Positions 51,922 through 60,614 of a DNA stretch of 64,000 nt are shown here, piece after piece. The stretch comes from Phreatobacter aquaticus (lineage in GTDB: Bacteria; Pseudomonadota; Alphaproteobacteria; Rhizobiales; Phreatobacteraceae). Made by a program: the position numbers and the translations under genes. Positions within the stretch are counted from its first letter, which is position 1; each line of letters starts with the position of its first letter. The notes below the pieces were generated by a model. The model saw only the letters and a program-made list of their open reading frames with translations, made no database searches and was not told where the DNA came from. Location: contig NZ_CP039865.1 of NCBI RefSeq assembly GCF_005160265.1, positions 310,001 through 374,000 on the forward strand, read 5' to 3'.

Positions 51922-52808
51922 CAGACAGTCCTCCCGAACAGGCCGGCCGGCTTAACCAGCAGCACGATCGCCATGATGATGAAAATGACGGTGGCGGAAG
52001 CCTCGGGATAGAAGACCTTGGTCAGGCCCTCGATGATGCCGAGGCCGAAGCCGGTGACGATCGCGCCCATGATCGATCCCATGCCACCGATCACCACGAC
52101 CGCGAACACCACGATGATGAGATTGGAGCCCATGGTCGGATTGACCGAGTAGATCGGGGCGGCCAGCACGCCGGCAAAGGCGGCGAGACCCACGCCGAAG
52201 CCGTAGGTGACCGTGATCAGGAGCGGCACGTTGACGCCGAAGGCCTGGGTCAGGGTCGGATTCTCGGTCGCGGCGCGCAGATAGGCGCCAAGCCGCGTCT
52301 TTTCGATGACGAACCAGGTTGCAAGGCAAACGACCAGCGAGGCCACCACCACCCAGGCGCGGTAATTGGGCAGGAACATGAAGCCGAGATTCTGGCCGCC
52401 GCGCAGGGCGTCCGGGATCTGGTAGGGCAGGCCCGACGATCCGAACTCGTTGCGAAACAGACCCTCGATGATCAGGGCGATGCCGAAGGTCAGCAGCAGG
52501 CCATAGAGATGGTCGAGCTGGTAAAGCCTTGCGAGGAACAGCCGCTCGATGATGACGCCGGTCACACCGGCGATCACGGGCGCGAGGATCAGGGCCCACC
52601 AATAGCCGATCCCCAGCCAGTTGAGCAGGATCCACGCGATGAAGGCTCCCATCATGTACTGGGCGCCATGGGTGAAATTGATGATGTTGAGCAGCCCGAA
52701 GATGACAGCCAGGCCCAGACTGAGAATGGCGTAAAACGAGCCATTGATCAGCCCGAGCAGCAATTGCCCGAACAGGGCCTGTGGCGGAATGCCGAGTAGC
52801 TCGAACAT
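51921..52808 (-). CDS. livH: Branched-chain amino acid-type ABC permease LivH
   Basis: 295 residues. GLINGSFYAILSLGLAVIFG, then LLNIINFTHGAQYMMGAFIA is the LivH start. SNPTMGSN-type loops follow, with VNPTMGSNLIIVVFAVVVIG and GGMGSIMGAIVTGFGLGIIE near the end. It starts 20 bp from the end of an intrinsic-terminator sequence that separates it from livK, so its expression probably depends on read-through. It pairs with LivM in the membrane. Confidence 0.94.
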   Translation of the reverse strand: MFELLGIPPQALFGQLLLGLINGSFYAILSLGLAVIFGLLNIINFTHGAQYMMGAFIAWILLNWLGIGYWWALILAPVIAGVTGVIIERLFLARLYQLDHLYGLLLTFGIALIIEGLFRNEFGSSGLPYQIPDALRGGQNLGFMFLPNYRAWVVVASLVVCLATWFVIEKTRLGAYLRAATENPTLTQAFGVNVPLLITVTYGFGVGLAAFAGVLAAPIYSVNPTMGSNLIIVVFAVVVIGGMGSIMGAIVTGFGLGIIEGLTKVFYPEASATVIFIIMAIVLLVKPAGLFGRTV

Positions 52809-52827
52809 GACGTCTTAATCCTGCAGG

Positions 52828-52860
52828 AAAAAGCGGGACGCCCCTCGTCGAGGCGTCCCG
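52828..52860 (-). terminator. Intrinsic terminator between livK and livH
   Basis: On the minus strand a 9-bp G-C-rich stem (cgggacgcc with ggcgtcccg, loop 9 nt) is followed after one base by five T residues (52832-52828). It begins 12 bp after the livK stop and ends 19 bp before the livH ATG, leaving no room for a separate promoter. It probably reduces permease expression relative to the binding protein. Confidence 0.75.
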
Positions 52861-52872
52861 CGGACTATCGGA

Positions 52873-54099
52873 TCAGGCGCGGACGAGCGAGCAGCCGCCG
52901 GCATTCATCGGACGGAAGGCCTCTTCCGCCGACAGCGTGGCGATCTGCTTGTAATAGTCCCACGGCCCCTTCGATTCCGAAGGCTTCTTCACCTCGAACA
53001 GGAAGACCGGATGCATCTTGCGGCCGTCCTGGCGGATCGTGCCCTTGCCGAACAGCGGATCGTCGGTGCCATTGCCCTTCATCCAGGCCATGTTGCCCGC
53101 GGCATCCTTCGACTTGGTCGCAGCCGCAGCCTTCAGATAGTGCAGCACGCTGGAATAGACGCCAGCCTGCACCATGGTGGGCATGAAGCCGTTCCGCTGG
53201 GCGGCGAAGCGGCGCGAGAACGCCCGCGTGCCGTCATTGAGATCCCAGTAGAACGATTCCGTCAGGATCAGGCCCTGGGCCGTCTGCAGGCCGAGCGCAT
53301 GCACGTCGGTTGCGAAGACCAGCAGGCCAGCGAGCTTCTGGCCGCCGGACGTGATGCCGAACTCGGCGGCCTGCTTGATCGAGTTGATCGTGTCGCCGCC
53401 GGCATTGGCGAGACCGATCACCTTGGCCTTGGACGCCTGGGCCTGCAGCAGGAACGACGAGAAGTCCGTGCCCGGGAACGGCGTGCGCACTGCGCCGAGA
53501 ACTCGCCCGCCGGCCTTCTGCACCACCGCCGTCGTGTCGCGCTCGAGCGCATGACCGAAGGCATAGTCGGCAGTCAGGAAGAACCAGGTGTCGCCGCCAG
53601 CCTTCACCATGGCGCCGCCAGTTCCCTGGGCGAGCGCATAGGTGTCGTAGGTCCAGTGGACGGTGTTGGGCGAGCACTGCGCACCCGTGAGGTCCGACGT
53701 TGCGGCGCCCGAGTTCAGGAAGACGCGGTTCTTCTCGCGGGTGATCTGGTTGACGGCGAGCGCCACCGACGACGTGGGCACGTCGGCGATCACGTCGACA
53801 GCGTCGTTGTCATACCACTGGCGCGCGATATTGGCGCCGACATCGGGCTTGTTCTGGTGGTCGGCCGAGACGACCTGGACATTCAGGCCCTTGGCGGCGG
53901 CGCCGAAATCCTCGACCGCCATGCGTGCGGCAAGGGCCGAGCCCTCGCCGGTCAGGTCGGCATAGAGGCCGGAACGGTCGTTAAGCACGCCGATCTTGAG
54001 GGAGAGGGGCTGCTGGGCACGCGCCATTGAACTGGCGGTGAAGGCTGTTGCTGCGGCGCCGGCCATCAGGTGGCGGCGGTTCATTCGGAAAGTGGACAT
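52873..54099 (-). CDS. livK: Branched-chain amino acid-type ABC solute-binding protein LivK
   Basis: 408 residues. A twin-arginine signal (NRRHLMAGAAATAFTASSMA, then RAQQ) precedes LKIGVLNDRSGLYADLTGEG and RMAVEDFGAAAKGLNVQVVS, the Peripla_BP_6 opening. The longer C-terminal part (WDYYKQIATLSAEEAFRPMN) is typical of the amide/urea-type Liv subgroup rather than classic LivJ. ggaggaac lies upstream of the start at 54099. It follows livF after 53 bp and precedes a terminator-like hairpin. Confidence 0.93.
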   Translation of the reverse strand: MSTFRMNRRHLMAGAAATAFTASSMARAQQPLSLKIGVLNDRSGLYADLTGEGSALAARMAVEDFGAAAKGLNVQVVSADHQNKPDVGANIARQWYDNDAVDVIADVPTSSVALAVNQITREKNRVFLNSGAATSDLTGAQCSPNTVHWTYDTYALAQGTGGAMVKAGGDTWFFLTADYAFGHALERDTTAVVQKAGGRVLGAVRTPFPGTDFSSFLLQAQASKAKVIGLANAGGDTINSIKQAAEFGITSGGQKLAGLLVFATDVHALGLQTAQGLILTESFYWDLNDGTRAFSRRFAAQRNGFMPTMVQAGVYSSVLHYLKAAAATKSKDAAGNMAWMKGNGTDDPLFGKGTIRQDGRKMHPVFLFEVKKPSESKGPWDYYKQIATLSAEEAFRPMNAGGCSLVRA

Positions 54100-54152
54100 G
54101 GCGTTGTTCCTCCAATGGGTCCGGGTGTGCGGATTTTCTTGTTTTTGCGAGC

Positions 54153-54893
54153 TCAGACGCCCAGATGGGCGTGCAGCTTGTCGATGTTCTTGTCGAGATC
54201 TTCATTGCGGAGCATGTCGACGACGCGCCCCTGCTCGACGAGGTAGTGCCGGTCGGCGACAGTTTGCGCGAACCGGAAATTCTGCTCGACCAGAATGATC
54301 GTGAAGCCTTCGCGCTTCAACCGCGCGATGGTCCGGCCGATCTGCTCGATGATGACGGGGGCAAGGCCCTCGGTCGGCTCGTCGAGCAGCAGGAACTTGG
54401 CGCCCGTACGCAGGATGCGCCCGATCGCCAGCATCTGCTGCTCGCCGCCGGAGAGCTTGGTGCCCTGGCTGGTCAGCCGCTCCTTGATGTTCGGGAACAG
54501 CTCGAAGATCTGCTCGACGCTCATGCCGCCGGGCCTGACCTGCGGCGGCAGCAGCAGGTTCTCCTCGACCGACAGGGTCGCGAAGATGCCACGCTCCTCG
54601 GGCACGTAGCCGATGCCCATCTTGGCGATCACCCGCGACGACTTGGAGATCGTCTCCTCGCCCTCGAAGCGGATCGACCCCTGGCGCTTCGACATGATGC
54701 CGATGATCGATTTCAGGGTGGTTGTCTTGCCCGCGCCATTGCGGCCGAGCAGCGTCACCACCTCGCCCGGCGCGACATCGAGGTTGATGCCGTGAAGGAC
54801 ATGGGACTCGCCATACCACGCATGAAGATCGCGAATGGCGAGCATCGGCTCGGCAGTGCCGGCCTTGGTGTCGAGAATGGCGGCCTCAGCCAT
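54153..54893 (-). CDS. livF: Branched-chain amino acid-type ABC ATPase LivF
   Basis: 246 residues. Walker A is GRNGAGKT, the signature is LSGGEQQMLAIGRIL, Walker B is FLLLDEPTEGLAPVIIEQIG and the switch is TIILVEQNFRFA. The E-R-G-I-F-A-T-L-S-V-E-E-N-L loop is LivF-specific. The ATG at 54893 lies inside the end of livG (8-bp overlap). It energises LivH and LivM together with LivG. Confidence 0.94.
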   Translation of the reverse strand: MAEAAILDTKAGTAEPMLAIRDLHAWYGESHVLHGINLDVAPGEVVTLLGRNGAGKTTTLKSIIGIMSKRQGSIRFEGEETISKSSRVIAKMGIGYVPEERGIFATLSVEENLLLPPQVRPGGMSVEQIFELFPNIKERLTSQGTKLSGGEQQMLAIGRILRTGAKFLLLDEPTEGLAPVIIEQIGRTIARLKREGFTIILVEQNFRFAQTVADRHYLVEQGRVVDMLRNEDLDKNIDKLHAHLGV

Positions 54894-55653
54894 GACCCAC
54901 GCCTCCGATATAGGCTTCGACCACGCGCGGGTCCTTTGAGACGGTGGCATAGTCGCCCTCGGCCAGAATCTTGCCGCGCGCCAGCACCGTGATCCGGTCC
55001 GATAGCGCCGCCACGACTGACAGATTGTGCTCCACCATCAGGATCGTGCGATTGGCCGAAACCGTGCGGATCAGGTCGGCGACGCGATCGACATCCTCAT
55101 GGCCCATGCCGGCCATCGGCTCATCGAGCAGCAGCATTTCCGGATCGAGCGCCAGCGTCGTGGCAATCTCCAGCGCGCGCTTGCGCCCGTAGGACAGTTC
55201 GACAGCCTCGATCCTGGCGAAGTCGGCAAGCCCGACTGCCTCGACAAGGCGCAATGCTTCGCCGTTGAGAGCTTCAAGGGTGCGCTGCGATGTCCAGAAA
55301 TCGAATGAGCCGCCGCGCTTGCGCTGAAGCGCGATGCGGACATTTTCCATCACGCTCAAGTGCGGGAAGACTGCTGAAATCTGGAAGGAGCGCACCAGTC
55401 CGAGCCGGGCAATATCCGCCGGCTTCAGCGCCGTGATGTCGCGGCCATTATAGATGATGCGTCCCTGCGACGGTGACAGGAACTTGGTCAGCAGGTTGAA
55501 GCAGGTCGTCTTGCCGGCACCGTTCGGACCGATCAGGGCATGGATGCTGCCACGTCGCACGCTCAGGTTCACGTCGCTGACCGCCGTGAACCCGCCAAAG
55601 TCCTTTCTCAGGCCATCTGTCGCCAGAATGACGTCGTCGGTCGTTCCCACCAT
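54886..55653 (-). CDS. livG: Branched-chain amino acid-type ABC ATPase LivG
   Basis: 255 residues. Walker A is GPNGAGKTTCFNLLTKFLSP, Q-loop region GLVRSFQISAVFPHLSVMEN, signature VELSYGRKRALEIATTLALD (the LivG form lacks the canonical LSGGQ) and Walker B MLLLDEPMAGMGHEDVDRVA. The ATG at 55653 is preferred over 55692 because MVGTTDDVILATDGLRKDFG fits the family N-terminus. It is the first gene of the livG-F-K-H-M unit, read away from a 176-bp gap shared with a divergent amidohydrolase. Confidence 0.94.
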   Translation of the reverse strand: MVGTTDDVILATDGLRKDFGGFTAVSDVNLSVRRGSIHALIGPNGAGKTTCFNLLTKFLSPSQGRIIYNGRDITALKPADIARLGLVRSFQISAVFPHLSVMENVRIALQRKRGGSFDFWTSQRTLEALNGEALRLVEAVGLADFARIEAVELSYGRKRALEIATTLALDPEMLLLDEPMAGMGHEDVDRVADLIRTVSANRTILMVEHNLSVVAALSDRITVLARGKILAEGDYATVSKDPRVVEAYIGGVGHG

Positions 55654-55829
55654 GTTTATTTCTTTGTTGATGAATTGACCCCATTGGCGCATGGCAGCCC
55701 TGCCTAGTCAACGGCAAAATATGAGCCATTCGTCATGTTTGACGCACAAGGATTTTGCTGTTCCCACCCCCAAAAGGGAACGGAATTTGCTCGCTGCGTC
55801 GGCTAAGGGTCCGGAAAGGGCAGGAAATC

Positions 55830-57371
55830 ATGACGGTATCGATCATTCGCGCCCGGACGCTTGTCACCGGGGTCGCCGACCGCTTCACCTGCGACACAAT
55901 CGACGATGGAGCCCTGATCCAGGAAGACGGGGTCATCACCGAGGTCGGAACCTATGCGGCACTCAGCGCCCGCCATCCCACCTTGCCGGTGGTGGGTAGC
56001 GGCAATGAGGTGGTCGTTCCGGGCTTCGTCAATGCCCATCACCATGTCGGCCTGACCCCCGTCCAGCTCGGTTCGCCGGACATGCCGCTGGAGCTCTGGT
56101 TCATCACCCGGTTGGTGATCCGCAACCTCGATCTCTATCTCGATACGCTCTATTCCGCCTTCGAGATGGTCGCCTCCGGCGTCACGACCGTCCAGCACAT
56201 CCAGAGTTCGCTGCCCGGCACCGCGACCGAGATCGAGGCGCGCATCGACCAGGTCATCCGCGCCTATGACGATATCGGCATGCGGGTGTCCTACTGCTAC
56301 GGCGTTCGCGACCAGAACCGCCTCGTCTACCAGGCCGATGAGGATTTCGTCGCGAGCCTGCCAGCGGAACTCCAGGATCCGATGAAGCGCTTCTTCGGGC
56401 GCTTCAAGGCGGGTCTTGATGATCTCATGGGCCTGTTCGAGAGCCTGCACGCCCGCCACAACCACAAACGGCGCGTGAGAATCCAGCTGGCGCCAGCCAA
56501 TCTGCACTGGTGCTCCGACCGAGCCTTGGGGCTGCTCGCTGACGCCTCGGCGAAGCACGATGTGCCCATGCACATGCATCTGGTCGAAACGGCCTACCAG
56601 AAGGAATATGCCCGCCGGCTGAGCGGTTCGACGGCGCTTGCCCATATCGAACGGTTCGGGCTGGTGAACGAGCGGCTGACCATCGGCCACGGGGTCTGGC
56701 TGAACGAGCCCGACATCGAGCGTCTCGCTGAAGCGGGCTCCTGCATCTGCCACAATTGTTCGTCGAATTTCCGCCTGCGCTCGGGCGTCGCACCACTCAA
56801 CCGGTTCGAGGCCGCCGGTATTCCGACCGCCCTCGGCATCGACGAGGCCGGCCTCAACGATGACCGCGACATGCTGCAGGAAATGCGGCTCGCGCTGCGC
56901 GCCCATCGGGTCCCCGGTCTCGTCGAGGCCGACGTGCCGACCATCCCGCAGATCCTGCGCATGGCGACCTCAGGCGGGGCCCGCACGACGCCCTATGGCG
57001 ACGCGATCGGCCGCCTGGAGGCGGGCAAAGCCGCCGACCTGTCCATGCACGACTGGAACGGCTTCGCCTGGCCCTATCTCGACCCGGAAACGCCGGTCAT
57101 CGATGCCCTCGTCCAGCGCGGCAAGGCCCAGGGCGTGAAGACAGTGATGTGCGACGGCGAGGTGGTCTATGCCGAGGGCCGGTTCACGCGCGTCGATCGC
57201 GACAGTGCCTTGAAGGCGCTGCATGACGACCTTGCCAAGGCGCTGTCCCACGACGAGATGGAGCGGCGGCACCTGTCGAAGGCGCTGCTGCCCCATGTTC
57301 GCCGCTTCTATGCCGACTATATCGATCCGGCCCGCCACGACCCGTTCTATCGGCCGAGCTCGCGGGCCTGA
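55830..57371 (+). CDS. ATZ/TRZ-type amidohydrolase (chlorohydrolase/deaminase group)
   Basis: 513 residues. Metal motif HxH is in VPGFVNAHHHVGLTPVQLGS near 68, further His in VPMHMHLVETAYQKEYARRL and TIGHGVWLNE, and the Asp in LGIDEAGLNDDRDMLQE. This is the binuclear/mononuclear deaminase fold shared by AtzA, guanine deaminase and SAH deaminase-like enzymes. It hydrolyses an amine or halide from a heterocycle or similar compound. aggaa precedes the ATG at 55830. It is divergent from the Liv transporter genes, so the imported ligand may be its substrate. The following DppA-like gene is on the opposite strand. Confidence 0.9.
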   Translation: MTVSIIRARTLVTGVADRFTCDTIDDGALIQEDGVITEVGTYAALSARHPTLPVVGSGNEVVVPGFVNAHHHVGLTPVQLGSPDMPLELWFITRLVIRNLDLYLDTLYSAFEMVASGVTTVQHIQSSLPGTATEIEARIDQVIRAYDDIGMRVSYCYGVRDQNRLVYQADEDFVASLPAELQDPMKRFFGRFKAGLDDLMGLFESLHARHNHKRRVRIQLAPANLHWCSDRALGLLADASAKHDVPMHMHLVETAYQKEYARRLSGSTALAHIERFGLVNERLTIGHGVWLNEPDIERLAEAGSCICHNCSSNFRLRSGVAPLNRFEAAGIPTALGIDEAGLNDDRDMLQEMRLALRAHRVPGLVEADVPTIPQILRMATSGGARTTPYGDAIGRLEAGKAADLSMHDWNGFAWPYLDPETPVIDALVQRGKAQGVKTVMCDGEVVYAEGRFTRVDRDSALKALHDDLAKALSHDEMERRHLSKALLPHVRRFYADYIDPARHDPFYRPSSRA

Positions 57372-57381
57372 TCGACGTTCC

Positions 57382-58953
57382 TCAGGTCCGCTTCAAGCCC
57401 CACGGATAGGGTGCCGACCCCGGCAGCATGCCGGTCAACGTCTTGCGATAGGCGGTCTTGAGCGTGAACTGGCCGAGCGGCACAGTCGCCACATCCTCCA
57501 GCGCCAGGCGGCCAAGCTCGACCGCCGCCTTCTTCTGGCCGGCCTCGTCGGGCGCGAACAGCCATTCGTCGGCAAGTGCCTCGGCCTTGGCGCTCTCATA
57601 CCAGCCGAACCAGCCGCGGGCTCCCTGCCCGCGGACCAGGAGCGACAGGGCTGGATTTCCCCAGCCGGGCGCCGGGCCAGTCGTGTGGAAAATGCTCCAG
57701 CCTCCCTTGTCCACGGGTTCGCGGCTGCCGCGACGCTGGATGACCGTGCCCCAGTCGGTCTCGGCAAGATCGATATTCATGCCGATCTTGCCGAGGATGT
57801 CGGCGGAGACCTGGCCGAGCGGTCCGATATCGGGGAAATCCGTCGGGTTGATGATGACGACCTTCTCGCCCGCGTAGCCAGACGCCTTGAGCGCCTCCTT
57901 GGCCTTGGCGATGCTCTGCGGCATCAGGTCTTCCTGCTCGCCGCTGTAATAGGGCGTGCCGTGCGGCCAGAGGCTGCGGCAAACTTTCCAGGCGGTCGGG
58001 TCGTCGCCCTGCGACGCGCGCATATAGTCTTCCTGCGCGACGGCCATGCGGACGGCCTGGCGCACCTTCACATTGTTGAATGGCGCCTGCAGATGATTGA
58101 GCCGCATGATGGCGATGCGGCCTGATGAGTCCGTCACTTCGCGGACGATGTCGCGATTGCGCGCGAGCAGCGGCTGGAGATCGGCCGGCGGGCGCTCCCA
58201 CCAGTCCATCTCGCCGCGCATGATGGCGCTCGCAGCCGTCGCGGGATCAGGCATGATGTGCCACTCGATCCGCTGGAAATTCGCGACCTTTGCGCCGGCG
58301 CCACGGCTCGGCGCATCGCTGCGCGGAACATAGCCGTCGAATTTCTCATAGACCACGCGGCTTCCGGAATTGAACTCCGGGGCAACGAACTTGTAGGGGC
58401 CGGAGCCCACCACTTCGCTCACCTGGCGGGTCGCCTCGGTCTGGGCGAGCCGCTCCGGCATGATGAAGGCCGGCGTATCGGCCTTGCCGAGTGCTTCCAG
58501 CAGCAGGGTGAAGGGCCGTGTCAGCTTCACCTCGAAGGTCCGGTCGTCGATCGCCTGCCAGCTCTCGGTGACCTTGCCGACCAGCTGGCCGAAGGGATCG
58601 CGCTGCGACCAGCGCTTGATGCTGGCGATGCAATCGGCGGAGCGGACCGGCGAGCCGTCGTGGAATTTCAGGCCCTCGCGCAGCTTGAAGCGCCAGCGCT
58701 TGCCCCCATCGAGCACCTCGTGGCCCTCGGCCATCTGCGGCTGCGGCTTGAAATTCATGTCGACCGCATAGAGCGTGTCGAAGACGTAATAGCCGTGATT
58801 GTTGGTGACCGTCGCGGTCGTCCAGATCGGATCAAGCGACGACAGGTTGGCCTGCGGGATGAAGCGCAGGGTCGAAGCGCGCCAGTCCTGGCCGAGTGCC
58901 GGCGCGGCAATCAGCGAGACGGCGGCGCCCTTCAATAGAGTGCGGCGATGCAT
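57382..58953 (-). CDS. ABC solute-binding protein, DppA/OppA family (paralogue of the 39.8 kb protein)
   Basis: 523 residues. The signal is twin-arginine type (HRRTLLKGAAVSLIAAPALG). The mature start LRFIPQANLSSLDPIWTTAT, then YVFDTLYAVDMNFKPQPQMA, closely parallels the protein at 39781-41373, as do LREGLKFHDGSPVRSADCIA and KVRQAVRMAVAQEDY. No permease or ATPase gene is adjacent. An amidase gene lies just upstream on the same strand, 44 bp away, so the ligand may be an amide-containing compound. Confidence 0.9.
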   Translation of the reverse strand: MHRRTLLKGAAVSLIAAPALGQDWRASTLRFIPQANLSSLDPIWTTATVTNNHGYYVFDTLYAVDMNFKPQPQMAEGHEVLDGGKRWRFKLREGLKFHDGSPVRSADCIASIKRWSQRDPFGQLVGKVTESWQAIDDRTFEVKLTRPFTLLLEALGKADTPAFIMPERLAQTEATRQVSEVVGSGPYKFVAPEFNSGSRVVYEKFDGYVPRSDAPSRGAGAKVANFQRIEWHIMPDPATAASAIMRGEMDWWERPPADLQPLLARNRDIVREVTDSSGRIAIMRLNHLQAPFNNVKVRQAVRMAVAQEDYMRASQGDDPTAWKVCRSLWPHGTPYYSGEQEDLMPQSIAKAKEALKASGYAGEKVVIINPTDFPDIGPLGQVSADILGKIGMNIDLAETDWGTVIQRRGSREPVDKGGWSIFHTTGPAPGWGNPALSLLVRGQGARGWFGWYESAKAEALADEWLFAPDEAGQKKAAVELGRLALEDVATVPLGQFTLKTAYRKTLTGMLPGSAPYPWGLKRT

Positions 58954-58997
58954 GGAATGAGTCTCCTTGGTCAGGAATGTGACAGCGCGGGGGACAA

Positions 58998-60488
58998 TCA
59001 GTCAAAGCCCAGGAAGCCCGGACTGTCGCGAAGCGGGCGCGCCGCCGCAAGAGCGGCAATGTCCGGAACCGGCCGCGCCGTGCGCGGATCGCCGGCGAGC
59101 AGGGCTTCCAGCGCCGCCGCCACCGCCAGCACCTTGGCGTCGCCGCCGCGCGGGCCGACGATCTGCAGGCCGAACGGCATGCCGTTGCGATCCAAGCCGA
59201 CCGGGATCGAGATCGCGGGATGCCCGACATTGGTCACCGCATAGGCCATGGCGAGCCAATGGAAATAGGTGCGGGTCGCCTTGCCGTCGATCTCGGCCGG
59301 GAACAGTTCCGACCACGGCCTCGGGCTCAGCGTCACCGCGGGTGTCAGAATGACGTCGTAGGTGCCGAAGAACCGCTGCCAGTTGTTGTAGATGACCGTC
59401 TGTTGCTTCAGAGCGCGGGTGGCATCGAGCGCGGAATAGCGCAGCCCCTCTTCCACATTCGCCCGCACATTGGGGCCGACCTTCTCCGGCGTGTCGCGGA
59501 CGCGCTCGTACATCCCCGCCATGAACGACATGGAGCGGAGCACCTCGAAGGTCTCGTCCGCCCCTTCGCAACCCGGCGTCGCCTGATCAGCCCGGGCGAA
59601 GACGTGGGAGAACAGCCCGCATTTGTCGGCAAATACCTCGCGGATGTGCTTCTCCGTCGGCGCGAAGCCGAAATCCGGTGTCATCGCAACCTTGAGACTG
59701 GCGAGGTCGCAGGTGCCCGGCACAGCGAAATCCTCGGGGCGGCGCACCGTCTTGCCGTGGATCGTCGTTGCCAGCGGATCGCAGGCATCGTCGGACACCA
59801 TGGTGGACAGGAGCAGGCAGAGATCGGGAACGTTGCGGGCCATGGGGCCGAGCACGCTCAAGGGATTCCAGCCGAGCGGCCGCTTGTCCGACGGCACCAG
59901 TCCAGGCGATGGACGGAAGCCGACAATGCCGTTGAAGGCTGCGGGGTTGCGCAGCGATCCGCCGGTATCCGAACCGGTGGCAATCGGCACCATACCGGTC
60001 GCCAGAACCACGCCTGACCCACCCGACGAGCCTGCTGCGGACCTGCTGGGATCGAACGGATTGCCGGTCGCGCCATAGACGGCATTGCGGGTATTGGCGC
60101 CCGCGCCCCATTCCGGCGTGTTGGTCTTGCCGAGCACGATGGCGCCGGCGGCGCGCGTCATGGCGACGATCAGCTGATCCTTGTCCGGAACATGATCGGC
60201 AAAAAGCTGACTGCCATAGGTGGTCCGCAGCCCCGCGACATTCTCCAGGTCCTTCACGCCGATGGGCAGCCCGTGGAGGGGGCCGAGCGCATCGCCGCGC
60301 ATGGTCGCGGCATCGGCGGCCTTGGCGCTCGCTCGCGCACGCTCGAAGTCGCGAGCGACCATGGCATTCACCGCATGGTCGACCGCCTCGACCCGACCGA
60401 TGCAGCTCTCCATCAGCTCCGAGGCGGAGAGCTTTTTGGCACCGATCAGCGCGCGCGCATCACGCGCAGAGAGGTCGCATGCGTCCAT
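58998..60488 (-). CDS. Amidase of the amidase signature family
   Basis: 496 residues. The Ser-cisSer-Lys triad is visible: Lys79 in LPIGVKD, cis-Ser154 in AAGSSGGSG and Ser178 in TGSDTGGSLRNPA. The rest of the signature continues to GFRPSPGLVPS. It hydrolyses a C-N amide bond to acid plus ammonia or amine in the cytoplasm. The ATG at 60488 has ggag 6 bp upstream; a GTG at 60512 is a longer option. It leads into the DppA-like gene downstream, and no other partner is obvious. The substrate cannot be deduced from the sequence. Confidence 0.93.
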   Translation of the reverse strand: MDACDLSARDARALIGAKKLSASELMESCIGRVEAVDHAVNAMVARDFERARASAKAADAATMRGDALGPLHGLPIGVKDLENVAGLRTTYGSQLFADHVPDKDQLIVAMTRAAGAIVLGKTNTPEWGAGANTRNAVYGATGNPFDPSRSAAGSSGGSGVVLATGMVPIATGSDTGGSLRNPAAFNGIVGFRPSPGLVPSDKRPLGWNPLSVLGPMARNVPDLCLLLSTMVSDDACDPLATTIHGKTVRRPEDFAVPGTCDLASLKVAMTPDFGFAPTEKHIREVFADKCGLFSHVFARADQATPGCEGADETFEVLRSMSFMAGMYERVRDTPEKVGPNVRANVEEGLRYSALDATRALKQQTVIYNNWQRFFGTYDVILTPAVTLSPRPWSELFPAEIDGKATRTYFHWLAMAYAVTNVGHPAISIPVGLDRNGMPFGLQIVGPRGGDAKVLAVAAALEALLAGDPRTARPVPDIAALAAARPLRDSPGFLGFD

Positions 60489-60614
60489 GTCCAACTCCAG
60501 ATGTCCGGTCACCCCGGAATGGTCGGGACATTAGGCACGAAACGCCCTGACGAAAACCCGCGATGGACTGTATTTCGGTGCCGGGACAGGAAAGGCTGCC
60601 CTGCGCCCGAAGCC

